Made by a program: the position numbers and the translations under genes. Positions 43,995 through 54,000 of a DNA stretch of 64,000 nucleotides are shown one piece after another. The notes beneath the pieces are model-generated. The model was not told the origin of the DNA. It saw only the letters and a list, made by a program, of their open reading frames with translations, and made no database searches. The stretch is from Lachnospiraceae bacterium (GTDB taxonomy: Bacteria; Bacillota; Clostridia; Lachnospirales; Lachnospiraceae): positions 1-64,000 of the forward strand of contig JAQVHQ010000009.1 of the NCBI GenBank assembly GCA_028696165.1, in the 5' to 3' direction. Numbering within the stretch: the stretch's first letter is position 1; each line of letters begins with the position of its first letter.

Positions 43995-44537
43995 CTAATG
44001 CTCAAGCGGGTTGCTTGTTTCTTTTTTTATGTTCACAGCATCATATAAATATAATTTTCCATCATACGAATGTCTAATTAACAATTCCATTCGGAAAACA
44101 TTATATCTCTCAACTTCTCCTGTATCACCGAACACTGGAATCCCCACTCTCGTATCATATCTGTACCATCCAAATTTTGCGTCCATCCTATGCTTATCAT
44201 TGAAATTTTCTTTGTATTTTTTGTTAGAAGCAATTTCGATCATTTGCGGAATGCACTGAGCAGTATTCGCTTTAGCTTTCGCACTTGTTCCTCGCAGATT
44301 ATGCGTGTCTTTTGACCCTGCAAACTCATCCGGAAAATCCTTGTCAATAAAAACGATATCCTTTGTATCGCCAATTTCATAAAATTCCCCAATATACTTT
44401 CTCACATATGATTCTACATCTTGCCAATCAATACGTCGTTTCCCCTTGAAGATAATATCATTTACAATTACAATGCTATTCCCCGCCGGATCTTTTACCA
44501 CATATAATTCGGGTTTCTTTTGCTCCTCAAGTTGCAT
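43995..44537 (-). CDS. uncharacterised protein with phage-type C-terminal motif
   Basis: 180 aa from an ATG with AGGAGG 7 nt upstream. It begins with a KPELYVVKDPAGNSIVIVND strand pair. A middle part carries EFAGSKDTHNLRGTSAKAKA. It ends with RHSYDGKLYLYDAVNIKKET. From memory, this last motif ends many phage and mobile-element polyvalent proteins and their PBECR-like nuclease domains; I could not verify that here. A 36-residue diverged copy of the C-terminus survives at 41709-41819, so the family has been duplicated locally. There is no signal peptide or membrane helix. An RNase-toxin-like or phage-associated role is a guess. Confidence 0.6.
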   Translation of the reverse strand: MQLEEQKKPELYVVKDPAGNSIVIVNDIIFKGKRRIDWQDVESYVRKYIGEFYEIGDTKDIVFIDKDFPDEFAGSKDTHNLRGTSAKAKANTAQCIPQMIEIASNKKYKENFNDKHRMDAKFGWYRYDTRVGIPVFGDTGEVERYNVFRMELLIRHSYDGKLYLYDAVNIKKETSNPLEH

Positions 44538-44568
44538 TCAGTATCCTCCTTTGTGTCTTCTTTTCTAA

Positions 44569-44668
44569 ATATGGAAAAATGGCGAAAGTGCCACGAATGA
44601 AATGCAGATATGAACATCTGCGATTTGTAAATTCACTATAGCACTTTCTCCATTTATTGACAATGATT
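44569..44668. repeat. interspersed palindromic repeat, copy 2
   Basis: Same orientation as 26323-26422. Outer arms AAATGGCGAAAGTGC (44577-44591) and GCACTTTCTCCATTT (44641-44655) pair at 14 of 15 positions. The inner hairpin GCAGAT/ATCTGC (44604-44621) is identical to copy 1. It sits between the uncharacterised gene and the 3' end of the subtilase gene. The better pairing here than in copy 1, with changes in both arms, suggests the fold matters. Confidence 0.85.
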
Positions 44669-44707
44669 ATTATAATAGTTTTCCAGTTCCTGTTAGATGA
44701 TTCAGTC

Positions 44708-46438
44708 TTACACTGGCAGACTTTCTCTCGCACACAGTGCACCCCACCCAGTCAGCGGATTCGGTGTATCCACCCCTGGCAGCTGCCTTGCACCACGAAC
44801 CAGATAAGCCTTTACCTTCTCTCCATAAAGATACGCATCATTTCCATTTATAATCCCCCACTCCATCAATAGAGCCGCAGCCCCAGTGACATATGGAGTA
44901 GCGAAGGATGTTCCCGTATAGGATTCATATCCTCCGCCTGCCTTCGTACTGACAATATCTACTCCCGGTGCCACCAGCTCCGGTTTAATCTGATTCGTTC
45001 GCCTGGTAAAACCTCTGCCTGAAAATGGTGCATAAGACATGGTTCTGGAATCATATGCACCCACTGTGATTGCAGATTGGCTGGCTGAGGGAATGGTCAG
45101 CGTTGTATCCGGTACCGGTCGATAGAATCCTGTGTTTGCATTTAATATTCCACCTCCTGGCAGCCACAAATCAATTCGTCCATTCACAATTCGCCTGGGC
45201 TGAATCCGAATAATCCATAATCCTTCCGTCAAAAAATCTTCTATCGGAAGGAAATCCAGATAGATTTCCTGAGCGATACTGTAGGGAGAAGGCTTTCCGT
45301 AATAAACAAAAAGTTCCTCCTTATTCAGAAGAAACCGCTGTACTCCCAACTGTTCCTGAAAGGGTCCCGTGCTATTGCCCTCCGGATTAATCAGTTCGAT
45401 GGTAAATATATCACTATAGTCTTTCCATATTTGCAGATTCACAGCACTTTCATAAGCACCAATAGAAAATTGTATATCCAATCCTGCACCCTGAACCAGC
45501 TGCCCTTCATAATGTCCTCTGGCACTGCCCTCGTTGCCGCTTCCAATGCATATGACACACCGGCCAATCTGAGATACCTGATTAATATAGGTTTCCACCA
45601 GCGACGTTCCGTCATGGGAACCGTAAGAATTCCCGAAACTAATATTTAATGCCAACGGCTGGTTTCTGGATGCTGCAAATCTTACACAATAATCAATTGC
45701 CTGCATTAACTGCGTAGTCCTGGGAAATGAATCAGGCTGTGATGCTCCAAGTTTTACAACCACTAATTCACTCTCATAAGCAATTCCCCTGTATACACCA
45801 TTACTCTCCCGTCCATTCCCTGCTGCAATTCCTGCTACCCCGGTTCCATGTCCACTTAAGTCCCTGCTGGGTACAATGCTATACCTCTCTGCATTAGAGG
45901 ATGCCTGCAAAGCCTCATTAATATCTTCCTGTGTATAAAGACTCCCAATATTATAACCTTCCGGCGACCCACCTGGAATTGTCTGGTCCCATAACCTTAG
46001 AATCCTGCTTGTTCCATCCGTCCGTCTGAAATCTTCGTGCGCATAATCTACACCAGAGTCAACAATTCCAACCAGAATTCCCCTCCCTGTCAGATTAAGA
46101 TTAGAACTTTGAACTGCACCAATACAGGATGCCGCCTTCCCCTGCAATATGGCGAAATGAAGCCTCTTGGGTTTTTCAATAAACTCCACTTCAGGCTCCC
46201 TTGCAAATTCATCCAGTAGATTCTGTGGCAGTACAACGATTGCATATTGACCGCTGAGTGGCGTAATCTGAATCTGGTCACTGCGAAGCCGCTCCAGATT
46301 ACCGGAATATTTCACAATAATCTCCCAAGTACGTTCACGCTCATCAAATCCCACATCCAAATCTAAAGAGCGTTCTCTCTCCTGTGGGGTCAGTTCTACT
46401 GCCAGATTCATCTGGTTATCTGCTTTTTGAGTTTCCAT
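44708..46438 (-). CDS. S8 subtilase, CspB/CspC-like
   Basis: 576 aa. A 110-residue prodomain-like N-terminus (WEIIVKYSGNLERL, YAIVVLP) precedes the protease domain. The triad is complete: Asp127 in VGIVDSGVD, His197 in LSGHGTGVAG and Ser511 in YTGTSFATPY. A large insertion (about 330-440) forms an extra jelly-roll-like domain, as in the Csp germination proteases of Clostridia. There is no signal peptide, as with Csp proteins. Many gut Firmicutes carry several such subtilases of unknown role. No sleC or germination neighbours are present, so a germination role is unproven. Confidence 0.87.
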   Translation of the reverse strand: METQKADNQMNLAVELTPQERERSLDLDVGFDERERTWEIIVKYSGNLERLRSDQIQITPLSGQYAIVVLPQNLLDEFAREPEVEFIEKPKRLHFAILQGKAASCIGAVQSSNLNLTGRGILVGIVDSGVDYAHEDFRRTDGTSRILRLWDQTIPGGSPEGYNIGSLYTQEDINEALQASSNAERYSIVPSRDLSGHGTGVAGIAAGNGRESNGVYRGIAYESELVVVKLGASQPDSFPRTTQLMQAIDYCVRFAASRNQPLALNISFGNSYGSHDGTSLVETYINQVSQIGRCVICIGSGNEGSARGHYEGQLVQGAGLDIQFSIGAYESAVNLQIWKDYSDIFTIELINPEGNSTGPFQEQLGVQRFLLNKEELFVYYGKPSPYSIAQEIYLDFLPIEDFLTEGLWIIRIQPRRIVNGRIDLWLPGGGILNANTGFYRPVPDTTLTIPSASQSAITVGAYDSRTMSYAPFSGRGFTRRTNQIKPELVAPGVDIVSTKAGGGYESYTGTSFATPYVTGAAALLMEWGIINGNDAYLYGEKVKAYLVRGARQLPGVDTPNPLTGWGALCARESLPV

Positions 46439-46627
46439 GATTATCCCTCTTACACATTATATAAACTCTCCAAATTTCTTAATCAAATAACTAATTGAGT
46501 CTTTAACATATTATTCTACTATATTCAATTGCTCTTGACATGTTCACAAAGTCTGGTTGTTGTTGTATATCATGGCAATCGCATAAGGGAAAATCATAAT
46601 GGTAGTCCTACAAATAGTATTCACCTC

Positions 46628-47521
46628 TTACCAATTTTCTTTTATGAAATCAATAGTTCTGTATACTTCTCTCTCCATACTTCCATCCCGTATGGCTTTG
46701 ATTTCATCTTCCGCTAAATACTCGTTTTCTCCCTGGAAAAATGTCTCAGAATATCCATGCTGCATTTTGGCCGCAATATGGGACACCACATTTACACCTG
46801 CTCCACGAAGTTTGTTGATATATCTCGCTCCTTCCGGAAGTAATGGGTCATTTTCTGCAAGTGAGATAATTGCTCTTGGCATGTTCGCGAGGTCTTCTTC
46901 TTTTGCAAACACGGGTGATACCAAAGGGTTGTTTAATTCTTCCGGCTTACAATAATCATCGATAAATATCTGATACATATATCTTTGATTTTCAGTTTGT
47001 CCCTTTTCTTTTGGTATTGTATAAAGGTCGCAGTATGGATAATTCAGAATTTGTCTCTTTATCTTTAATTTTCCACCTCTCTTTGTATCCAGCATACATA
47101 CATTCGTTACAAGATTTGCTCCTGCACTGTTGCCATATACAGAATAGTCATCACTCTCTATACCGAATTCTTCTTTGTTATCTTCCACATATGCGATTAC
47201 ATCATACATATCATTTAACCCACATGGGAACTTGAATTCTGGTGCTCTTCGATATCCAATTGAAACTAATGTGACATCCAACTTGTCGTGTATCGTATTC
47301 CAAAGCATATCATCCAATGCACATCCACCAAATACGAATCCACCACCGAATCCACAAAATACGACTGGTGCATCAGGGCGTTTCAGATATACTACAATTT
47401 CTATATTTCGTCCTTCCAATGGAATTTCATATCGTTTTCCATGTGTTTCACATGTTTTGTTCATCTCTGCCTGCCAGGCTGCCATTTGCATGATTCCTTC
47501 TTTAAACTCTTTATATGACAT
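46628..47521 (-). CDS. alpha/beta hydrolase, HSL-type esterase
   Basis: 297 aa. The hormone-sensitive-lipase family signature is present: the oxyanion loop GFGGGFVFGG (57-66, Phe in place of the usual His), nucleophile Ser132 in YGNSAGANL (Asn replacing the usual Asp of GDSAG), Asp in SLAENDPLLPEG and His in MQHGYSE. It hydrolyses acyl esters, for example acetylated sugars or plant aromatic esters. It starts after AGGGAG and ends the minus-strand pair with the GH3 gene 34 bp upstream, so de-esterification and deglycosylation are likely linked. Confidence 0.82.
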   Translation of the reverse strand: MSYKEFKEGIMQMAAWQAEMNKTCETHGKRYEIPLEGRNIEIVVYLKRPDAPVVFCGFGGGFVFGGCALDDMLWNTIHDKLDVTLVSIGYRRAPEFKFPCGLNDMYDVIAYVEDNKEEFGIESDDYSVYGNSAGANLVTNVCMLDTKRGGKLKIKRQILNYPYCDLYTIPKEKGQTENQRYMYQIFIDDYCKPEELNNPLVSPVFAKEEDLANMPRAIISLAENDPLLPEGARYINKLRGAGVNVVSHIAAKMQHGYSETFFQGENEYLAEDEIKAIRDGSMEREVYRTIDFIKENW

Positions 47522-47554
47522 CTTGTTTTCTCCCTCTCAAATATAAAGATAATT

Positions 47555-49255
47555 TTAATATGCCAGATATTCTTTTCCGCAAAACGGATCTACTGGACTT
47601 ACACCTTTAAATTCACTCTTTCCTAATATTTTATCAACTACAGCATCAATAACTGCATCATGGTTCGAGTAAGCATTGATATAGGTCTTTACCATCGGGA
47701 CATCCAGCAAATGATACGGATTCTGTAATGATATAAACATAGTTGGAACAACATCTACGAACCAGGGAATGTTGTTTCCAGCTCCATACGGTGCATGCCA
47801 GTTCAAGCGGTTCGTCGTTTTATTCGAAGCATTTTCTACATTTCCAATATAAATCACTAAATCGTACTTGTCACGGAATTCCGTAACGCTTTCAAATTTC
47901 ATTGGCTTTGAAAAATCAAAATACTCTTTTTCGTAAGGAATCATCTCAAAACCTTCAGCTTCCATTTTTTCAAAAAATCGTTTTGTAACTCTTGATTCTG
48001 ATTCACATTCCCCCATAATCTCATAGAGTACTCTCTTGTGCTTCTGCGGATTGATTGGGAGTAAATTCTGTGTGTCTTTTACAAGCGTAACTGACTTATC
48101 TGCACATTCTTTCGCCCACTGCAAGTGTTCATCACATCCGATGATATTCATATCTTCCTCTTTCGGAATCAAGGTACCATTTTCGCGTTTTGTATGTAAC
48201 TTCATCGCCGCTTTTGTTGCAAGGATTCTTGTAAGTGCCTCATCCAAACGTTCTTCTGAAAGGATTCCTGTCTCATATCCTTTTTTCATGAATGCAAGAT
48301 CTTCATCGTATTCTTTATTAAAAAGTATCATATCACATCCAGCTTCAATGCAATATGGAACTGACTTTTCTCGGTCCATGGCGCATAAGAATCCAACCAT
48401 CGGTGATGCATCTGTAATAATCATACCATTAAATCCAAGTTGTTCTCTTAACAGATTTTGTAATAACTCTGGAGAAAGTGATGCTGGCATTAGTTTATTC
48501 GGATGTTCTGGATTAAAACGTTTCTGATATGCCGGCATTGCGATATGTCCAATCATAGTGGTCAATGCACCCGCATCGATTAAGGTCTTATATACATCTC
48601 CGAATGTTTCATCCCATTCTTCACATGATAGAGAATTGACACTTGTCAATATGTGCTGATCCGTTTCATCCACTCCGTCTCCCGGGAAATGTTTGATAGA
48701 GACAGCCAGTTCGCATTCTTTTGCTGCTCGCATATACTCAAGCCCACAACGTTTGACCATCTCTTTATCTGAACCATAAGTACGAACATTTGTTATTGGG
48801 TTATGATAATTCATGTCAATATCTACCACAGGTGCAAATGCATAGTTTCCGCCAACTGCTCTTGCCTCTCTGCAAGATATGAGTCCCAAGCGATACGCTT
48901 CTTGTGGATTCCCGGTTGCTGCTACTTGCATCTGTTTTCCAAAGGCAGTTCCTTCTACAATCAGACCATCTCCACCTGCTTCAAGATTTGCAGATAGAAA
49001 CATTGGAACTTTTGCATTCTTTTGTAAATAACTATAAGCAGATAAAATTTCTGCTTTATTCCCTGCCCGAAACATCATTCCACCAGGACCTCGACCCAGA
49101 ATCTCATATTTCAGATAATCTTCGTTTGCAGAATAGCCAATTGGAAAAAATAATTGTTGCAATTTTTCCTCCAAACTAAGTGATTCTTTCGTTTCCATTA
49201 CCCACTGTATATCATTTTCGGATAGATAAAACGGGTTTCCTTTTAAATTGATCAT
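47555..49255 (-). CDS. GH3 glycosidase, NagZ-like
   Basis: 566 aa. The GH3 barrel has IKHFPGDGVDETDQH (187-201), where NagZ-type beta-N-acetylhexosaminidases carry KHFPGHGDT..DSH and use Asp-His as acid/base. The nucleophile is Asp282 in MIITDASPMVGF. The first domain is followed by a short C-terminal alpha/beta part (YDLVIYIGNVENAS). There is no signal peptide. The sugar may be N-acetylglucosamine or glucose. The altered PGDG loop makes the specificity uncertain. AAGGAG precedes the start, and the AraC gene at 49352 diverges from it. Confidence 0.82.
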   Translation of the reverse strand: MINLKGNPFYLSENDIQWVMETKESLSLEEKLQQLFFPIGYSANEDYLKYEILGRGPGGMMFRAGNKAEILSAYSYLQKNAKVPMFLSANLEAGGDGLIVEGTAFGKQMQVAATGNPQEAYRLGLISCREARAVGGNYAFAPVVDIDMNYHNPITNVRTYGSDKEMVKRCGLEYMRAAKECELAVSIKHFPGDGVDETDQHILTSVNSLSCEEWDETFGDVYKTLIDAGALTTMIGHIAMPAYQKRFNPEHPNKLMPASLSPELLQNLLREQLGFNGMIITDASPMVGFLCAMDREKSVPYCIEAGCDMILFNKEYDEDLAFMKKGYETGILSEERLDEALTRILATKAAMKLHTKRENGTLIPKEEDMNIIGCDEHLQWAKECADKSVTLVKDTQNLLPINPQKHKRVLYEIMGECESESRVTKRFFEKMEAEGFEMIPYEKEYFDFSKPMKFESVTEFRDKYDLVIYIGNVENASNKTTNRLNWHAPYGAGNNIPWFVDVVPTMFISLQNPYHLLDVPMVKTYINAYSNHDAVIDAVVDKILGKSEFKGVSPVDPFCGKEYLAY

Positions 49256-49351
49256 GTTGTTTCTCCTTTTATTTTGAATTCTGTTTTATTTTCTTCCCAT
49301 ATCCTTTATAATAAATTTAGATTTAAACAAGATAAATGAGAGGTAATTCCT

Positions 49352-50428
49352 ATGAATGACAGTATTTTAGAATCACTGTACACCTATAATGAACACGAAC
49401 TAATATATAAAAAAATGTATGAGTGCAAACAAGAAGGGCTCGAATCTTATCAACGATTCCTGAACACGCTTGATCGTACTTTTGTAAAAAATGAATTCCT
49501 TTGGATACCGGAACTAATGAGCGATGAAGTCAAAAAGCAAATGCAAAATATGGACGCTCCCGGTGACAATCTAAAAGAGATTCGTCATAACCTTCCATCC
49601 TCTTATGCCTATGTTTGGAAACACAATCGTTATACTCCTGCACTTTTGCATACCCACCAATTCTATGAAAGCATCTATGTCTATCGCGGGCAATGTCATA
49701 ACATCATAGATGGGAATGACGAAATTCTAGAACAAGGAGACTTCTGTATCATTCCACCCAACACACCTCACAGCATCTGGGCTGAAGATGACGGAATTCT
49801 GCTTGACATCACATTAACAAAGGATCTTTTTTTGCACACTTTTTTTGATTCATTTTCGAATATTCCAATCTTGTCTGATTTTATCTCTTATTCGCTGAAT
49901 AACGACGAAAGTCACAATTATGTAGTGATTCATTCTGGAAGTGATGAAAAGATTTCCAGTCTTATTCTGCAGATTTATCAAGAATACTACTATCATAGAA
50001 AATTTTATTCACAAGCCATTACCGGTCTTTGTCAATACTTATTCAGTCTATTATTAAGAGAATACCAACGTGATATGGAAGTATCTGTCTCTGACAAAAA
50101 GACAAAAGAAAAATCCGGAGAAATTATTTTTTATATCCAGCAGCACTTTATGGATATAGATCTCAATAGCACTGCTGAACATTTTAATTATAGTCCTTCC
50201 CACTTTAGTAAACTTATTAAGAAAATGACTGGAAAAACTTTCATAACTCTTGTCACCGAATACCGCTTAAGCCAGGGATGCCGCTTACTTTCAACAACGG
50301 ACTACTCTGTTGCAGACATCAGTGATATTATCGGCTATCCAAATGTGGAACATTTCAATCGACTTTTCAAAAAAACGTATGGTAAAACACCTTCTCAATA
50401 TCGTACGAATACTGCCTTTACTCTGTAA
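49352..50428 (+). CDS. AraC family regulator with cupin sensor
   Basis: 358 aa. An N-terminal cupin-like sensor (LLHTHQFYESIYVYRGQ, then IIPPNTPHSIW, about 95-150) precedes two C-terminal helix-turn-helix motifs: DLNSTAEHFNYSPSHFSKLI and SVADISDIIGYPNVEHFNRLF, ending in GKTPSQYR. It is divergent from the GH3/esterase pair and overlaps the 3' end of the pgmB-like gene by 11 bp. It probably activates one of these flanking sugar loci. AGAGG precedes the ATG. Confidence 0.88.
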   Translation: MNDSILESLYTYNEHELIYKKMYECKQEGLESYQRFLNTLDRTFVKNEFLWIPELMSDEVKKQMQNMDAPGDNLKEIRHNLPSSYAYVWKHNRYTPALLHTHQFYESIYVYRGQCHNIIDGNDEILEQGDFCIIPPNTPHSIWAEDDGILLDITLTKDLFLHTFFDSFSNIPILSDFISYSLNNDESHNYVVIHSGSDEKISSLILQIYQEYYYHRKFYSQAITGLCQYLFSLLLREYQRDMEVSVSDKKTKEKSGEIIFYIQQHFMDIDLNSTAEHFNYSPSHFSKLIKKMTGKTFITLVTEYRLSQGCRLLSTTDYSVADISDIIGYPNVEHFNRLFKKTYGKTPSQYRTNTAFTL

Positions 50429-51056
50429 CGGTCAGCAAATCACTAAATTTGCTCATAGGATATGTAACGTTTGTATGAGTTGCTGCCTCTCCCAATCCGG
50501 CACTTGCAAATCCACCTGCAATAGCTGCATCGATTCCTGCTATTGCATCCTCAACAACCAGACATTCTTCTGGTTTGAAATTTATGAATTGTGCAGCTTT
50601 TAAGAATACTTCCGGGTCTGGCTTGGAATTTGTAATATTGGTTCCATCACTAATCGCGTCAAAGTATCCCTCTAAGCCAAGATGTGATAAAATCAACTTT
50701 GCATTCTTGCTTGATGATCCAATCGCAAGCAGCATTCCTGCCTGACGTAATTTATCCAGTGTTTCTTTGACCTCGTGTGGCAAATCTGCCGAAGTCATAT
50801 TTTCGAGAAGACTTACATAAAGTGTATTTTTCTTTTCAGCCAATACTGCTTTTTCAACCTTTGTATATTCCTTCTCAGATTTCTCAAGTATAATGTCCAA
50901 ACTATCCATTCGGCTCACGCCTCGCAGTCTGTTGTTAATCTGTTCATCAAAATAAACTCCAATTTCATCTGCTAAATTCTTCCATGCTTGATAATGATAT
51001 TGGTCTGTAAAACAGATCACCCCATCCAAATCAAAGATGATTCCTCTATATTTCAT
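50418..51056 (-). CDS. pgmB: beta-phosphoglucomutase-like HAD protein
   Basis: 212 aa, the usual length. The HAD nucleophile pair is Asp9/Asp11 in IIFDLDGVI. The beta-PGM signature LRGVSRMDS follows at about 44-52, then SSSKNAK and SKPDPEVF (Lys and motif III), and VVEDAIAGIDAAIAGG (motif IV). It interconverts glucose 1- and 6-phosphate of the beta form, normally after a disaccharide phosphorylase. No phosphorylase gene is present nearby, so the substrate may differ. It overlaps the end of the GH78 gene upstream by 11 bp and is thus coupled to it. Confidence 0.82.
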   Translation of the reverse strand: MKYRGIIFDLDGVICFTDQYHYQAWKNLADEIGVYFDEQINNRLRGVSRMDSLDIILEKSEKEYTKVEKAVLAEKKNTLYVSLLENMTSADLPHEVKETLDKLRQAGMLLAIGSSSKNAKLILSHLGLEGYFDAISDGTNITNSKPDPEVFLKAAQFINFKPEECLVVEDAIAGIDAAIAGGFASAGLGEAATHTNVTYPMSKFSDLLTVTE

Positions 51057-54000
51057 GATTTATGTCCTTTCTGAATTCATAACATCCGCTTCCAAGTTCC
51101 TTTTTAATTTTTCCAAACTGTAAAGTCGCACTGGTATTCGCAGGAATCTCACATTGATAGATAATTTTATCTCCAATTAATTTCCACTCACTCTTTATCG
51201 TCCCGTGTGGTGTCTCTATATGCCCCTTGGCATAAGCGAATGTTCCTGTCTCTGGTCTTAATATGAAATGTTTGTACCCAGGCTTTGTTTCATCCCGGTG
51301 AATACCCAAAACATTTTCGTACAGCCAGCTAACGACACTTCCAAGAGAATAATGATTAAAACTGTTCATCGCATTATTCCCACCAAATCCATGTTCCGTA
51401 GTGAAGCTATTCCATCGTTCCCAAATTGTCGTTGCTCCTTGTGTAATTGGATACAACCAGCTAGGATACATGGTCTGTGTAATTGTTTTTTGTGCCAAGT
51501 CTTCATATCCACCCTCACTAAGCATCGGGTTTAAAGGTCCTGTTCCGAAAAATCCTGTTTGAACCGTGCAGTTGGCTTCTCTTGTCTTTCTTGCCAAATG
51601 TGCATATCCAAGTTTCTTATTTTCGTCATTATATACATCACAGCTAAGTGCAATTGCATAGCTTCCCTGTGTATCATTTATTCTGCCATCCGCAGACCGT
51701 GAATATCCTGTCCCAGCTTCCACGAAAAATTTGTTCCAATACTCTTTGGTTTCGACAGCTATCTTCCCATATCGAAGTTCGTCTTCGTCTTTTCCTAGTA
51801 TGTTTGCATAGGTTGACATGATTTTTGCGTTGCGATAATGAAATGCATTCCAGATCAGATGCGGATCTGTTTCTTCTGTTGCCAGCCAGTCCCCTAGTCC
51901 AAACTCGTTCAGCATTCCTGGAAGACCTGCTTTTTCCATCGCTTGCATCCATTGATTCATCGCATCGTAATACTCTTCTACAACCGTGATATCGCCATAT
52001 TGCTGGTAAAGTTCCCATGTCACTAAAATCATTGCACTCTCATAGACAATACCACCAAATCCACCACCAAAAGGTGCAATATCCGGAAGTCTTCCATCGT
52101 CTGACTGAAGATCTTTCATCGCTTGTAGATTACGAAGATAAAAATTCTTTGTATTGCTTTGATAAGTTGCTGTTCGACAGAATACATGTGTATCACCAAC
52201 CCATCCCATTCTTTCATTTCTTTGCGGGCAATCTGTTGGAATACTGATAAAATTACTTCTCTGACTATAGGTTACATTGGATACGAGTTTGTTCACCAAT
52301 TCATGGCTGCAAGTAAATGTACCAGTGATATTTTCAACACTCGATAATGCAATGCTCTGCACCTGTTCTATGGCTGGGGCTGTTTCTATTCCACTTATTT
52401 CGATATAACGATATCCGTGAAACGTGAATTTGGGCTGATATACTTCTAATCCTTCTCCACTACAGATATAGATATCTGTGTTTGATGCTTCACGTAGATT
52501 TACCTGAAGCATACGACCTGCAAAATCACCATACTCTTCCAACTCCGGATACAGCATTTCTCCGTATCGAAGAGTTACTCTTTCTCCTCTTTTTCCATTT
52601 AACTTTACGCATGGAATTCCGGCTACTTCCTGTCCCATATCATAAATGTATATTCCTTTTGCTGGTTCTGTCATTGATACTGCATTCAATACTTCTACTG
52701 CTTTGACAGGTGCCTGATAATGACCCACTAATTCCGGAACAGTTTCATTTACAGCAGGCCACGGCTGTGCAACTGCAATTGTTTGCAGTGATTCTGGAAT
52801 TCTAACCGGCTCAATAACTGTGACAGGCTGCAACATATCAGTATTAAATTCTGGAAGGGAAAATGCTTTGTACTGATCCGCTTTTCTGCCGTCAAACTGT
52901 TCTCCATTGAAAAATCCGGCATATCGATATGGGCCATCGTTAAAACATTTCCAATTCGTATCATCTGTGACAATCACATCTGTCGATCCATCTTCATAGG
53001 TCAGTACTAATTTTCCAAGAAAACTTACCTGGTCTCCCCAGTAATTGTAATTCGTAAGTGTATAACTAAAAGAATCCATCCACCATCCCGACGCTAAGGT
53101 ACTACTCCAGACATTCACGCCATCAACGATTTGATCTGTCACGTCATATGTCTGATAGTTTAGATGTTTATCAAACTGACTTGCACCTGGTGCAAAGAAT
53201 TGATCTCCGACCTGACTTCCATTCACACAACACTCGTAGATTCCTCTACTCGTCGCATATAATCTTGCTTTTTTCACTTCCTTACAGACTACAAATTCAG
53301 TCCTGAGCATTGGAAGTGCTCCTTTGGAAGGATCAATTGTTTCTAATTGCTCTCCTGCCATTACTTTTCCAGTATCTGTATCCAACGATATGATCTCTGC
53401 CTGTGGACTTCTCAAATTATGAACATGAAGGCCATCAAAGAAAGCTTTTGACTTGTCCCCCACATAGTATCCAATCTGACATAATCGTGGAAATGAAGTC
53501 GTGTCATTGTCACCAAGTGGATTTAATTGTCGAGGGCCTTTTTGCCTTCCCATGAAAGTCATTCGTTCTACTTCATCAACTTTCACATCATCCACATATA
53601 CATATGCACAATTGCCAGTTACTTCAATAGTAAGTTTATGTTTTTCTCTTTTATTCTCGTCTGAAAGAACTTTATTTCCGCTTTCTATATCGACAACCGG
53701 AATTACTGCAAAAGGTTCATCTTTTTTATCCTCTTTCGAATAACCAACACGATATACCTCTAATTGTGCCGGATTTGTCCCAATATTCAGGACATAGCTG
53801 ATATAATTTTCTCCTGCTAAGCCCAATTCATTTTTTTCAATGTTCAATAATCTTTCATCATTCGCACCAAATACGATTCCAGCTCTTGTGCCTTCTAAGA
53901 TTTGAATGGTACTTTCAATTACGAACACGCTCATCGTATCACTAGCCACACAGTATTCCGGTGAACCAATCCACTTTGCTCCGTTCCACGACTCGATTTT

